In this document: piece by piece, positions 25,569 through 32,680 of the stretch
Layout: each line of letters opens with the position of its first letter
How positions within the stretch are numbered: position 1 is the first letter of the stretch
DNA from: Lachnospiraceae bacterium
GTDB lineage: Bacteria; Bacillota; Clostridia; Lachnospirales; Lachnospiraceae
Direction of reading: 5' to 3'
Length of the DNA: 45,013 bases
Assembly (NCBI GenBank): GCA_017480195.1
Contig: JAFVBE010000043.1
Coordinates: forward strand, 1-45,013
The notes under the pieces: model-generated
Database searches by the model: none
Told to the model about the DNA's origin: nothing
The model's input: the letters and a program-made list of their open reading frames with translations, nothing else
Program-made: the position numbers and the translations under genes

Positions 25569-26957
25569 ATGCCAAATATGAGTATGACTAAGGTTCCTAT
25601 GCCTCAGCAGGAGCCTGATGTAAGAAATAAAAATTTTGAAGAAGTTGCAACCGGATATACTGCTGATATGGCTATTGAGGAAGCAACACGCTGCCTTAAC
25701 TGCAAGCATAAGCCTTGTGTAAACGGCTGTCCTGTCAATGTACCTATACCGGGCTTCATAGAGCAGGTTGCAGCAGGCGAGTTCGAGAAAGCTTACGAGA
25801 TTATAACAAGTGAGAATGCACTCCCTGCCATATGCGGTCGAGTATGTCCTCAGGAGAATCAGTGTGAGGGCAAGTGCGTAAGAGGTATAAAGGGCGAGCC
25901 TGTATCCATAGGCCGACTGGAAAGATTCGTAGCAGATTATCATATGGCACAGGGACTTAAGTCACATCCTGATATCAAGAAGAATGGCATACAGGTGGCT
26001 GTAGTCGGTTCCGGACCTTCCGGTATTACCTGTGCAGGGGAGCTTGCTAAGAAGGGCTATGATGTAACGATATTTGAGGCATTGCATAAGGCCGGTGGAG
26101 TATTAAGCTATGGTATACCTGAATTCAGACTTCCGAAGGCACTTGTCGCAAAGGAACTTGAAAATGTAACAGACTTAGGTGTTAAGATAGAGACTAATGT
26201 TGTCATCGGTCGTTCACTTACAGTAGATGATTTATTTGAAAGAGGCTTTAAGGCAGTATTTCTTGGAACAGGAGCAGGTCTTCCGAACTTCCTTAGGATA
26301 CCGGGAGAAAATCTCTTAGGAGTATATTCTGCGAATGAATTCCTTACCAGAGTTAATCTTATGAAGGGTTATAAGAAGGGGGAGGCTCCGACTCCTGTCA
26401 AGGTGGGAAAGAGAGTTGCTGTAGTAGGTGCAGGAAATGTCGCTATGGACGCTGCAAGAACAGCAAAGAGACTTGGTGCTGAGGAAGTATATATTATATA
26501 TAGAAGAAGTGAGGAAGAAATCCCTGCAAGAGCAGAAGAGGTTGAGCATGCTAAGGAAGAGGGGGTAATCTTCAAGCTTCTGAATAACCCTGCCAAAATC
26601 ATCGGCGAAGACGGATGGGTTAAGGGTATAGAGGTCATCAAGCAGCAGCTTGGCGAGCCTGATGCATCAGGCAGAAGAAGACCTGAACCGATTGAAAACT
26701 CAAATTATATAATAGATGTTGAGACGGTTGTCATAGCTATAGGACAGTCACCTAATCCGCTTATCAGACAGACTACTGAGGGGCTTGAGACGCAGAAGTG
26801 GGGTGGTATAATCGTCAATGAGGAAACTAATGAGAGTACCCGTAAGAATGTATATGCAGGCGGTGATGCCGTAACGGGTGCTGCAACGGTTATACTTGCA
26901 ATGGGTGCAGGCAAGAAGGCTGCCAAAGCCATAGACGAATCGTTTCAGAATGAATAA
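25569..26957 (+). CDS. nfnB: NfnB/GltA-type NADPH-binding flavoprotein subunit
   Basis: The large subunit of NfnAB, related to the small subunit of glutamate synthase. ATG 25569 (MPNMSMTKV) has GGAGAG just upstream; an alternative TTG at 25554 lies inside nfnA. The 462-residue protein has N-terminal iron-sulfur cysteines (C42, C45, C50 and C54, then ICGRVCPQENQCEGKC), an FAD-binding VVGSGPSGITCAGEL, and an NADPH-binding VVGAGNVAMDAARTAKRLG. No large glutamate synthase subunit accompanies it, which favours NfnAB over glutamate synthase. Nfn couples NADPH and ferredoxin/NADH pools and suits a butyrate fermenter. Confidence 0.92.
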   Translation: MPNMSMTKVPMPQQEPDVRNKNFEEVATGYTADMAIEEATRCLNCKHKPCVNGCPVNVPIPGFIEQVAAGEFEKAYEIITSENALPAICGRVCPQENQCEGKCVRGIKGEPVSIGRLERFVADYHMAQGLKSHPDIKKNGIQVAVVGSGPSGITCAGELAKKGYDVTIFEALHKAGGVLSYGIPEFRLPKALVAKELENVTDLGVKIETNVVIGRSLTVDDLFERGFKAVFLGTGAGLPNFLRIPGENLLGVYSANEFLTRVNLMKGYKKGEAPTPVKVGKRVAVVGAGNVAMDAARTAKRLGAEEVYIIYRRSEEEIPARAEEVEHAKEEGVIFKLLNNPAKIIGEDGWVKGIEVIKQQLGEPDASGRRRPEPIENSNYIIDVETVVIAIGQSPNPLIRQTTEGLETQKWGGIIVNEETNESTRKNVYAGGDAVTGAATVILAMGAGKKAAKAIDESFQNE

Positions 26958-26971
26958 CAGCAGGTGATAAT

Positions 26972-27481
26972 ATGGATAACTATACAGAACAGATTTTGCC
27001 AATAAAGCCTACTTACAAGGATTTTGCCTTATTTTCAGGCTCGATAACACTTGCAGTGATAGGATTAGCTTTGATGCTTTTTATGAATATTGGTATTGGT
27101 TTTTTACTGGTGATATTCGGTTGTGTGGCAACATACTTTACTAAAAAAGGTCTTGATTATGAGTACGAGTATATATTCACAAATGGAGATTTAGAGGTGG
27201 CAAAGATTGTTGCTAAGTCAAGTAGAAAGAATGTGTGCGAGGTCGGCGAGGAAGATATCCAGAGGATACTTCAATATAATTCTGATAAATTTCAGAATGA
27301 ACTTGATATTAATACCAAAATGTCAGTAAGGGACTATACAACCAAGGTATCGGATAACTCTGAAAATTGGTATGCCTTTATTTCAACCGGCAAAAATAAA
27401 GATACGGCAGTCATTCTTGAACTCAATGATAAGAACCGGGAATATATTAAAAGGATATTTAAGAATAAGATAGAGAAATAA
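26972..27481 (+). CDS. two-helix membrane protein, unknown function
   Basis: A 169-residue protein with two close membrane helices (about 22-39 and 41-58) and a cytoplasmic C-terminal domain containing EYEYIFTNGDLEVAKI, a pattern seen in small PH-like membrane-associated domains. It starts 14 bases after nfnB with CAGGTG upstream, so it is probably co-transcribed with nfnAB. I recognise no named family and see no catalytic motif. Confidence 0.78.
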   Translation: MDNYTEQILPIKPTYKDFALFSGSITLAVIGLALMLFMNIGIGFLLVIFGCVATYFTKKGLDYEYEYIFTNGDLEVAKIVAKSSRKNVCEVGEEDIQRILQYNSDKFQNELDINTKMSVRDYTTKVSDNSENWYAFISTGKNKDTAVILELNDKNREYIKRIFKNKIEK

Positions 27482-27488
27482 TTTAGAT

Positions 27489-27533
27489 AAGACTTATGAT
27501 TTGACTTTATAGTCAGGACATAAGTCTTATTTC
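27489..27533 (+). terminator. intrinsic terminator of the nfnAB unit
   Basis: AAGACTTATG (27489-27498) pairs perfectly with CATAAGTCTT (27519-27528); an inner TGACT/AGTCA pair (27502-27506 with 27511-27515) extends the structure; ATTTC follows. Confidence 0.75.
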
Positions 27534-27606
27534 TCCTATGCGATTGTATAATTAATTCAAAAATGTGCAGAATATATCTATAACATCAATGACAGGAAGC
27601 ATTAAC

Positions 27607-28062
27607 ATGAAGAAATTATATAAGAATATTAATTATAAAAGTATTATAGAAGACCTTATTATATGGTGTACGGGAGGACTTCTATATTTTTATCTTGAAA
27701 TATGGTTCAGAAATTATTCCCATTATTCCATGATTATCTGTGGAGGAGTGTGTTTTCTACTTGTTGGCAGAATAGGAAGAAGAATTATAAAAAATGAAAC
27801 CGGTATATTAAAAATGATTTTTAAGATTATGCTCTACGGAGGACTGATTATAACAAGTCTTGAATTTTTAACCGGAGTAGTGGTCAACATAATATTTGAT
27901 TTGAATGTATGGAGTTATTCGGGTTTAAGATATAATCTGTATGGACAGGTATGTCTTGTGTATTCACTTCTCTGGTCCCTCCTAAGTCTTGTGTGTGTCT
28001 ACCTCGAGGGCATAATAAGAAATTTTATCTTCACATCAAAAAACAAGCCAAGCCTGAAATGA
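27607..28062 (+). CDS. putative ABC-transporter type IV (CmpB-like) membrane protein
   Basis: I prefer ATG 27607 (MKKLYKNINYK; AGGAAG eight bases upstream) over a GTG at 27565, giving 151 residues. There are about four membrane helices. The segments IITSLEFLTGVVVN and VWSYSGLRYNLYGQVCLVYS match the pattern E-x-x-x-G-x-x-x-N and Y-S...N-x-x-G-Q typical of the CmpB-like integral membrane family (PF06541), which is common in Firmicutes and has no proven role. No ATPase subunit is adjacent. The stop lies inside the loop of a hairpin. Confidence 0.75.
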   Translation: MKKLYKNINYKSIIEDLIIWCTGGLLYFYLEIWFRNYSHYSMIICGGVCFLLVGRIGRRIIKNETGILKMIFKIMLYGGLIITSLEFLTGVVVNIIFDLNVWSYSGLRYNLYGQVCLVYSLLWSLLSLVCVYLEGIIRNFIFTSKNKPSLK

Positions 28063-28074
28063 CAGACTTGGCTT
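28045..28074. terminator. hairpin between convergent genes
   Basis: AAGCCAAG (28045-28052) pairs perfectly with CTTGGCTT (28067-28074). It overlaps the end of the upstream gene and lies between it and the convergent gene at 28100-28333; T runs are weak on both sides. Confidence 0.5.
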
Positions 28075-28099
28075 ATGTATATTCATTTATCTATAATTA

Positions 28100-28333
28100 C
28101 TATGGTTCCAATGGTGTCATCTTAAGTCCCTTATACATCTTTGTGTATAGGCTCTTCTCATCCTGATAAAGCATATATCCGCGAGCACCGTCTTTTACCA
28201 CATAAGCATACTTGTTTTTCTGAACATTCATATATAAAACCTCATCAACATTAAGCTCCTTGGCCTTGGCCTTAGCAGTATAAACATTGAGTGGCTCTAA
28301 TTTGAATTTCTTTACAGCCTGATCCACTGTCAT
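28100..28333 (-). CDS. small conserved-looking protein, unknown function
   Basis: A 77-residue basic protein (MTVDQAVKKFKLEPLNVYTA). A full AGGAGGT site precedes the start on the minus strand, with good spacing, and the composition is that of a real gene. The N-terminal 35 residues look like a small HTH-like or hexapeptide-free helical unit that may recognise a partner; the rest is Tyr/Lys-rich beta-like sequence. I know no family and see no motif. It is isolated, with an AT-rich 190-base gap upstream. Confidence 0.72.
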   Translation of the reverse strand: MTVDQAVKKFKLEPLNVYTAKAKAKELNVDEVLYMNVQKNKYAYVVKDGARGYMLYQDEKSLYTKMYKGLKMTPLEP

Positions 28334-28520
28334 TGTAATTACCTCCTATCGAAAATGGATTTTAATACTTGATAAGAATTATACAAATGAATATAATTGT
28401 TATTAAATACCACTATCCTTATTTCCTAAGAATAGTATATTGTATATTAATTATAAAGTCAATTCAAAAATGCAAATAAAAATGAAAAAATTATAATTTT
28501 TAATAAATTACAGGGAGAAA

Positions 28521-29093
28521 ATGATGAAAAAAGAAAAACTGCTGCTTCACGCCTGCTGCGCTCCGTGCAGCTCACATGTTCTTGAGTTTCTTGAAAATCA
28601 ATATGATATAACGATTTTTTATTATAATCCTAACATTACTGAGACAGAAGAATATCAAAAAAGAGTTAGTGAGATAAAAAGATTTGTGAGCGAGGCTCCG
28701 TTTGCCAAGGATGTAAAGATAGTCGAGGGAATATATAATCCGGAAGCTTTCTGGGATATTTCCAAGGGCTTGGAAGATGAACTGGAGAGGGGGGCAAGAT
28801 GCTATAAATGCTATGAGCTTCGTATGAGAGAGGCGGCAAAGTATGCAAAGGATAACGGATTTGATTTATTTACCACCACATTATCGATTAGCCCACATAA
28901 GAATGCTGAATGGTTGAATGAGATAGGAGCAAGGCTTTCAGAAGAATTAAATATTGATTATATGTACAGCGATTTTAAGAAAAAAAACGGATATGCAAGG
29001 TCTATAGAACTGTCGAAGGAATATAACCTTTACAGACAAAATTATTGTGGTTGTATATTTAGTAAAAAACAGAGAGAGAATGCGTCCGGCTGA
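28521..29093 (+). CDS. queH: epoxyqueuosine reductase QueH
   Basis: QueH carries out the last step of queuosine tRNA modification, reducing epoxyqueuosine to queuosine, and replaces the cobalamin enzyme QueG. The 190-residue protein has the expected cysteine pattern: LLHACCAPCSSH (H10, C12, C13, C16), GARCYKCYELR (C94, C97) and NYCGC (C176, C178), which bind a [4Fe-4S] cluster and a metal. SISPHKN is also typical. GGGAG lies just upstream; ATG 28521 and 28524 are both possible starts. The other que genes are not in the window. Confidence 0.94.
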   Translation: MMKKEKLLLHACCAPCSSHVLEFLENQYDITIFYYNPNITETEEYQKRVSEIKRFVSEAPFAKDVKIVEGIYNPEAFWDISKGLEDELERGARCYKCYELRMREAAKYAKDNGFDLFTTTLSISPHKNAEWLNEIGARLSEELNIDYMYSDFKKKNGYARSIELSKEYNLYRQNYCGCIFSKKQRENASG

Positions 29094-29157
29094 TAATTTC
29101 TTAGGACAAAAATAACTTGTAGATACAAAATATATATAGTAAAATAATATGTAGTAT

Positions 29158-29523
29158 TTAGAAAAATGAGTTGATAAGTGTATTAACCAGTTCCTTCTGC
29201 TGATTGTTGAGCTGGTTATAGTTGTAGAGCAACTGCTGGTCCTGCTGGGTAAGACTGTCGTCACCATAGCATTTAAAATTTTTATATCGAGGATCAGTCG
29301 TCAGCTTGCTTTTTGGAATAAAAGTGCATAACAGCTCCATAGGGTTAATCTGATATAATGTTGAAATATTTAATATTGTTTCTACAGAAGGCATGCGTCC
29401 GGCGGTCTCATAGAATGTATATGAGGTGCGCGAAATATTAATTGCATCTGCTACTTCGTACTGAGTAAGACCTGCATTTTCGCGTTTTTGTCTGAGTAGA
29501 TTGGCAAATTTTTTGTTTTGCAT
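29158..29523 (-). CDS. XRE-family transcriptional regulator
   Basis: A 121-residue protein with an N-terminal Cro/C1-type helix-turn-helix (residues 7-62: LRQKRENAGLTQYEVADAI, then SRTSYTFYETAGRMPSVETI). The C-terminal 40 residues are Gln/Asn-rich and probably helical (QLNNQQKELVNTLINSF), which may serve dimerisation. It starts one base after the stop of the upstream XRE gene with GGAGAG as its binding site, so translation is coupled. Target unknown; autoregulation is likely. Confidence 0.9.
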   Translation of the reverse strand: MQNKKFANLLRQKRENAGLTQYEVADAINISRTSYTFYETAGRMPSVETILNISTLYQINPMELLCTFIPKSKLTTDPRYKNFKCYGDDSLTQQDQQLLYNYNQLNNQQKELVNTLINSFF

Positions 29524-29524
29524 T

Positions 29525-29878
29525 TTAACTCTCCTTTTCTGATTTGTTGGGCAGCATATTACTTAACAGATGAAATCTTTCCGGTAAGGAAAGATTGGAA
29601 TAAATATTAATCAGTGATGAATATTCCTCGAGTGGGATGTCATTTTCACTGCCGGTACTGTATGTGTTGATGGCAGATTCCATAAAATATATAAAAAGGT
29701 TAGCATCTAATATGATTGAAAGTGATGCCAGAGTATCAGGGTCAGGAACCCGTATACCTTGTTCATAGTTACAATATGCCTGTCGGGATATACCTAACTT
29801 TTTCGATACATCTAATTGGGTTAAATTACGGTGCTTCCGGATTCTTTTAAGATGTAAACCGAATTTATTATATGACAT
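29525..29878 (-). CDS. XRE-family transcriptional regulator
   Basis: A 117-residue protein beginning MSYNKFGLHLKRIRKHRNLT. I chose ATG 29878 because the further GTG at 29890 overlaps the GGAGGTGA binding site that serves it. The helix-turn-helix lies in residues 7-62 (TQLDVSKKLGISRQAYCNYE). The C-terminal part (70-117) ends in a leucine-rich segment similar in layout to its downstream neighbour. The two regulators form one operon that is divergent from thyA. An inverted repeat in its promoter region (29896-29915) is a likely operator. Confidence 0.9.
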   Translation of the reverse strand: MSYNKFGLHLKRIRKHRNLTQLDVSKKLGISRQAYCNYEQGIRVPDPDTLASLSIILDANLFIYFMESAINTYSTGSENDIPLEEYSSLINIYSNLSLPERFHLLSNMLPNKSEKES

Positions 29879-29895
29879 GGTGAAAGTCACCTCCG

Positions 29896-29915
29896 TGCTA
29901 CATAAAATGGTAGCA
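29896..29915 (-). promoter_or_regulatory. inverted-repeat operator at the XRE operon promoter
   Basis: TGCTAC (29896-29901) and GTAGCA (29910-29915) are a perfect inverted repeat 8 bases apart. On the minus strand they overlap a possible promoter: TTGAAA (29934-29929), 16 bases, TACCAT (29912-29907). The layout fits self-repression. Confidence 0.55.
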
Positions 29916-29988
29916 TATTTAGAATGATTTTCAAAGGATAATTTTGTTGCACCAAAAGTATAAAATAATTAAACGAAAGGAATAAAAA

Positions 29989-30819
29989 ATGAGTAAAGCA
30001 GATGATTTATTTATCAAAATGTGTACAGACATTATTGAAAACGGATATAGTACAGAAGGTGAGAAGGTAAGACCGAAATGGGAGGATGGCAGCTTTGCAT
30101 ACACCATTAAACGCTTTGGGGTAGTCAACAGATATAATCTGGCTGAGGAATTCCCTGCCATTACCTTAAGAAAAACCTATATCAAGTCGGCGGTTGATGA
30201 GATGCTTTGGATATGGCAGAAAAAATCTAACAATGTCAATGACTTAAAAAGTCATATATGGGATGCTTGGGCAGATGAGGATGGCTCAATAGGCAAGGCG
30301 TACGGCTATCAGATGAGTGTAAAGCATAAATATAAGGAGGGAATGATGGATCAGGTTGACAGGGTTATATTTGAACTGAAAAACAACCCTTACAGCAGAA
30401 GAATAATGACGAATTTATATGTTCATCAGGATCTTAGCGAGATGAATCTGTATCCATGTGCATATAGTGTAACCTTCAATGTAACAGGGGACAAGCTTAA
30501 TGCTGTACTGAATCAGCGTTCTCAGGATGTACTTGCTGCAAATAACTGGAATGTAGTTCAGTATGCCGTACTCGTTTATATGATGGCACAGGTGACGGGC
30601 TTCAAGCCGGGAGAATTGGTTCATGTCATAGCGGATGCACATATCTATGACAGACACATTGATATAGTGAAAGAGCTTATAGCAAGACCGACTTATCCGG
30701 CGCCGAAATTCACGCTTAATCCTGACATAAAGGATTTTTATGATTTTACAACTGATGATATAACTATAGAGGACTACAAGACAGGACCTCAGATAGAGAA
30801 TATACCTATAGCAGTATAG
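29989..30819 (+). CDS. thyA: thymidylate synthase (ThyA)
   Basis: ThyA methylates dUMP to dTMP using methylene-tetrahydrofolate and releases dihydrofolate. The 276-residue protein has the catalytic Cys157 in LYPCAYS, the phosphate-binding RSQDVLAANNWN and the C-terminal DIKDFYDFTTDD. GAAAGGA lies upstream of the start. folA follows 20 bases later and regenerates the folate, the classical pairing. It is transcribed away from the XRE pair. Confidence 0.96.
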   Translation: MSKADDLFIKMCTDIIENGYSTEGEKVRPKWEDGSFAYTIKRFGVVNRYNLAEEFPAITLRKTYIKSAVDEMLWIWQKKSNNVNDLKSHIWDAWADEDGSIGKAYGYQMSVKHKYKEGMMDQVDRVIFELKNNPYSRRIMTNLYVHQDLSEMNLYPCAYSVTFNVTGDKLNAVLNQRSQDVLAANNWNVVQYAVLVYMMAQVTGFKPGELVHVIADAHIYDRHIDIVKELIARPTYPAPKFTLNPDIKDFYDFTTDDITIEDYKTGPQIENIPIAV

Positions 30820-30839
30820 TGTAAAGGAGAAGATACATT

Positions 30840-31346
30840 ATGGATTTGATAGTTGCAGTAGATAATAATTGGGCGATAGGCAGCAAGGGAGATTTGTTGG
30901 TTTCAATACCTGAGGATCACAAGTTTTTTAGAAATATAACTATGGGTGGTGTGGTTATACTTGGAAGAAAAACACTTGCTACATTCCCGAACGGACTGCC
31001 GCTTAAGGGCAGGGATAATATAATATTTTCAAAAAATCCGGATTATAATGTGGATGGTGCGACAGTTGTTCATTCTAAGGAGGAACTCTTTGAATGCCTT
31101 AAGAAGTATGAGAACAGAGAAATATTTGTAATAGGTGGGGGCAGCATATATGACATGCTTTTTGATTATTGCAAATATGCACATGTGACAAAGATTAATT
31201 ATAATTACGAGGCGGATACATATTTTCCTAATCTTGACAAACTGGATAACTGGAGGGTGGTTGCAGACAGTGAGGAGCATACATATTTCAGCGTTGAATA
31301 TTATTTTTATAAATATGAGAACACGAATCCTAAGAACTTTGAATAA
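30840..31346 (+). CDS. folA: dihydrofolate reductase (FolA)
   Basis: FolA reduces dihydrofolate to tetrahydrofolate with NADPH and is the target of trimethoprim. The 168-residue protein shows AVDNNWAIGSKGDLL at the N-terminus, the active-site acidic residue in IPEDHKFFRN, the NADPH-binding MGRKT-like ILGRKTLATFP, and FVIGGGSIYD. Length is typical. AAAGGAG precedes ATG 30840. It forms an operon with thyA. Confidence 0.95.
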   Translation: MDLIVAVDNNWAIGSKGDLLVSIPEDHKFFRNITMGGVVILGRKTLATFPNGLPLKGRDNIIFSKNPDYNVDGATVVHSKEELFECLKKYENREIFVIGGGSIYDMLFDYCKYAHVTKINYNYEADTYFPNLDKLDNWRVVADSEEHTYFSVEYYFYKYENTNPKNFE

Positions 31347-31496
31347 CTTATATGCAACCACAAATAAAATCAACGAAATTGTGACATATGTGTAAGCAGA
31401 AGATTTGCGGCTTATATTTGTGAAGTTATATGAATGATGACATAAGAAAAAATTTGTATAAAATAAACAAAAATACTTTTAAAAAGCATTTATGTG

Positions 31497-31505
31497 TGAT
31501 ATAAT
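31497..31505 (+). promoter_or_regulatory. extended -10 promoter of the 31.5-38.1 kb operon
   Basis: TGATATAAT is an extended -10 element, 47 bases before the YbjQ-type gene; no clear -35 box is seen (TTTTAA at the expected place). Confidence 0.55.
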
Positions 31506-31552
31506 TTTACGAGGATTTTTTATTATCATTTTATTCAGGGAGGTATTCTATT

Positions 31553-32650
31553 ATGGGAGATATATTAGTTACGACAGGTTCAGTTATTGAGGGGTATGAG
31601 ATTACAGAGTATCTGGGCTTTGTAAGTGGTGAGACGGTTTTAGGTTCTAATTTTCTTAAAGGCTTTGTAGCTGGTGTTACAGAGGCGTCAGATTCTGAAA
31701 GTGAGAAGCTCACAGCCAATCTTGAACAGGTAAATGGAATTGCTTTAGAGAAATTAAAGAGGGTTGCAGCTAAGAAGGGTGCAGACGCTATTGTTGGATT
31801 GCAGCTTAATTATACTCAGTTTGCCAACTATTCTGTCGGAACAATTGCATCCGGTACAGCAGTAAAGCTGATTAAAAAGGAGAATGTTGAGCAGGTTGTA
31901 TCCAAGGATTTATATGTAATGAATTACTATAACAGACTGGTGCCAAGACCTGTGAAAGTTTTATTGAACGGTACTAACAAGGGTGTTACCATATCGGCAT
32001 GGTTCTATAATTATAACATGGATGACATCAAGGCTATTCGTGCAGATGTTGAGCTGACTAATCTTTATGAAGAGAAGCTGTTACTTAAAAACCTTGATTT
32101 CGTATTTGAAAAGGGAAATATAACTCAGATAGAATCAAATGAAATTGAATGTAAATTGCCTGCTAAGGACATATTATTGATAAAGGATTCAAAGGTAACA
32201 ATATCGAAATATGTTACAAGCAGAGGCGTTTTCGCGGTAAATGATATACCGGTCAATGTTACGATGCCTATGCACAGACTTATTGCTCTTAAGGAGAAGA
32301 GAGGTATAGATGCTGTAGAGAAATATAAGACTGATGGTATGATATGGACTTGTAACTGTGGTTATGTCAATGAGGCTGGTGCTGATGAATGTATTATCTG
32401 TTCGCGTAAGCAGGAGGATATGAAGAGTACATCCAAGTTCAATCCTGATGAAATGATTGCTAAGATGCAGACTAAGGAATATGTAATTGAGATTAAGGAT
32501 GTTCTTATGGAATACATAAAGGATATTGACAGCGAGTACAGAATGGAGCTTCTGGAGATTATGGAATCCGGATTGCAGTACGAAAAAACTCGTGGCAATA
32601 TGAAAGATACCGTTATTGAAAAGGTTGAAAAAGTCTTTGAAGGACATTAA
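31553..32650 (+). CDS. YbjQ-like domain protein with a C-terminal zinc ribbon
   Basis: A 365-residue cytoplasmic protein in three parts. Residues 1-105 form a YbjQ (UPF0145) domain, recognisable by TTGSVIEGYEITEYLGFVSG and KKGADAIVGLQLNY. The middle (110-255) is beta-rich and has no known family. Residues 265-285 form a short zinc ribbon with C267, C269, C280 and C283 (WTCNCGYVNEAGADECIIC), of the type used to bind proteins or nucleic acid. YbjQ proteins form pentamers; their role is not known. It starts an operon with the two following genes (30-base gap). Confidence 0.82.
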   Translation: MGDILVTTGSVIEGYEITEYLGFVSGETVLGSNFLKGFVAGVTEASDSESEKLTANLEQVNGIALEKLKRVAAKKGADAIVGLQLNYTQFANYSVGTIASGTAVKLIKKENVEQVVSKDLYVMNYYNRLVPRPVKVLLNGTNKGVTISAWFYNYNMDDIKAIRADVELTNLYEEKLLLKNLDFVFEKGNITQIESNEIECKLPAKDILLIKDSKVTISKYVTSRGVFAVNDIPVNVTMPMHRLIALKEKRGIDAVEKYKTDGMIWTCNCGYVNEAGADECIICSRKQEDMKSTSKFNPDEMIAKMQTKEYVIEIKDVLMEYIKDIDSEYRMELLEIMESGLQYEKTRGNMKDTVIEKVEKVFEGH

Positions 32651-32680
32651 AAGTTAGATTAGGTTTGGGGTGAGATTTAC

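Noticed and set aside
24740-26957. Glutamate synthase as the role of the two-gene unit
   Set aside because: The large glutaminase-bearing subunit is missing and the first gene is a PyrK-like FAD/[2Fe-2S] protein, which fits NfnAB or SudBA instead.
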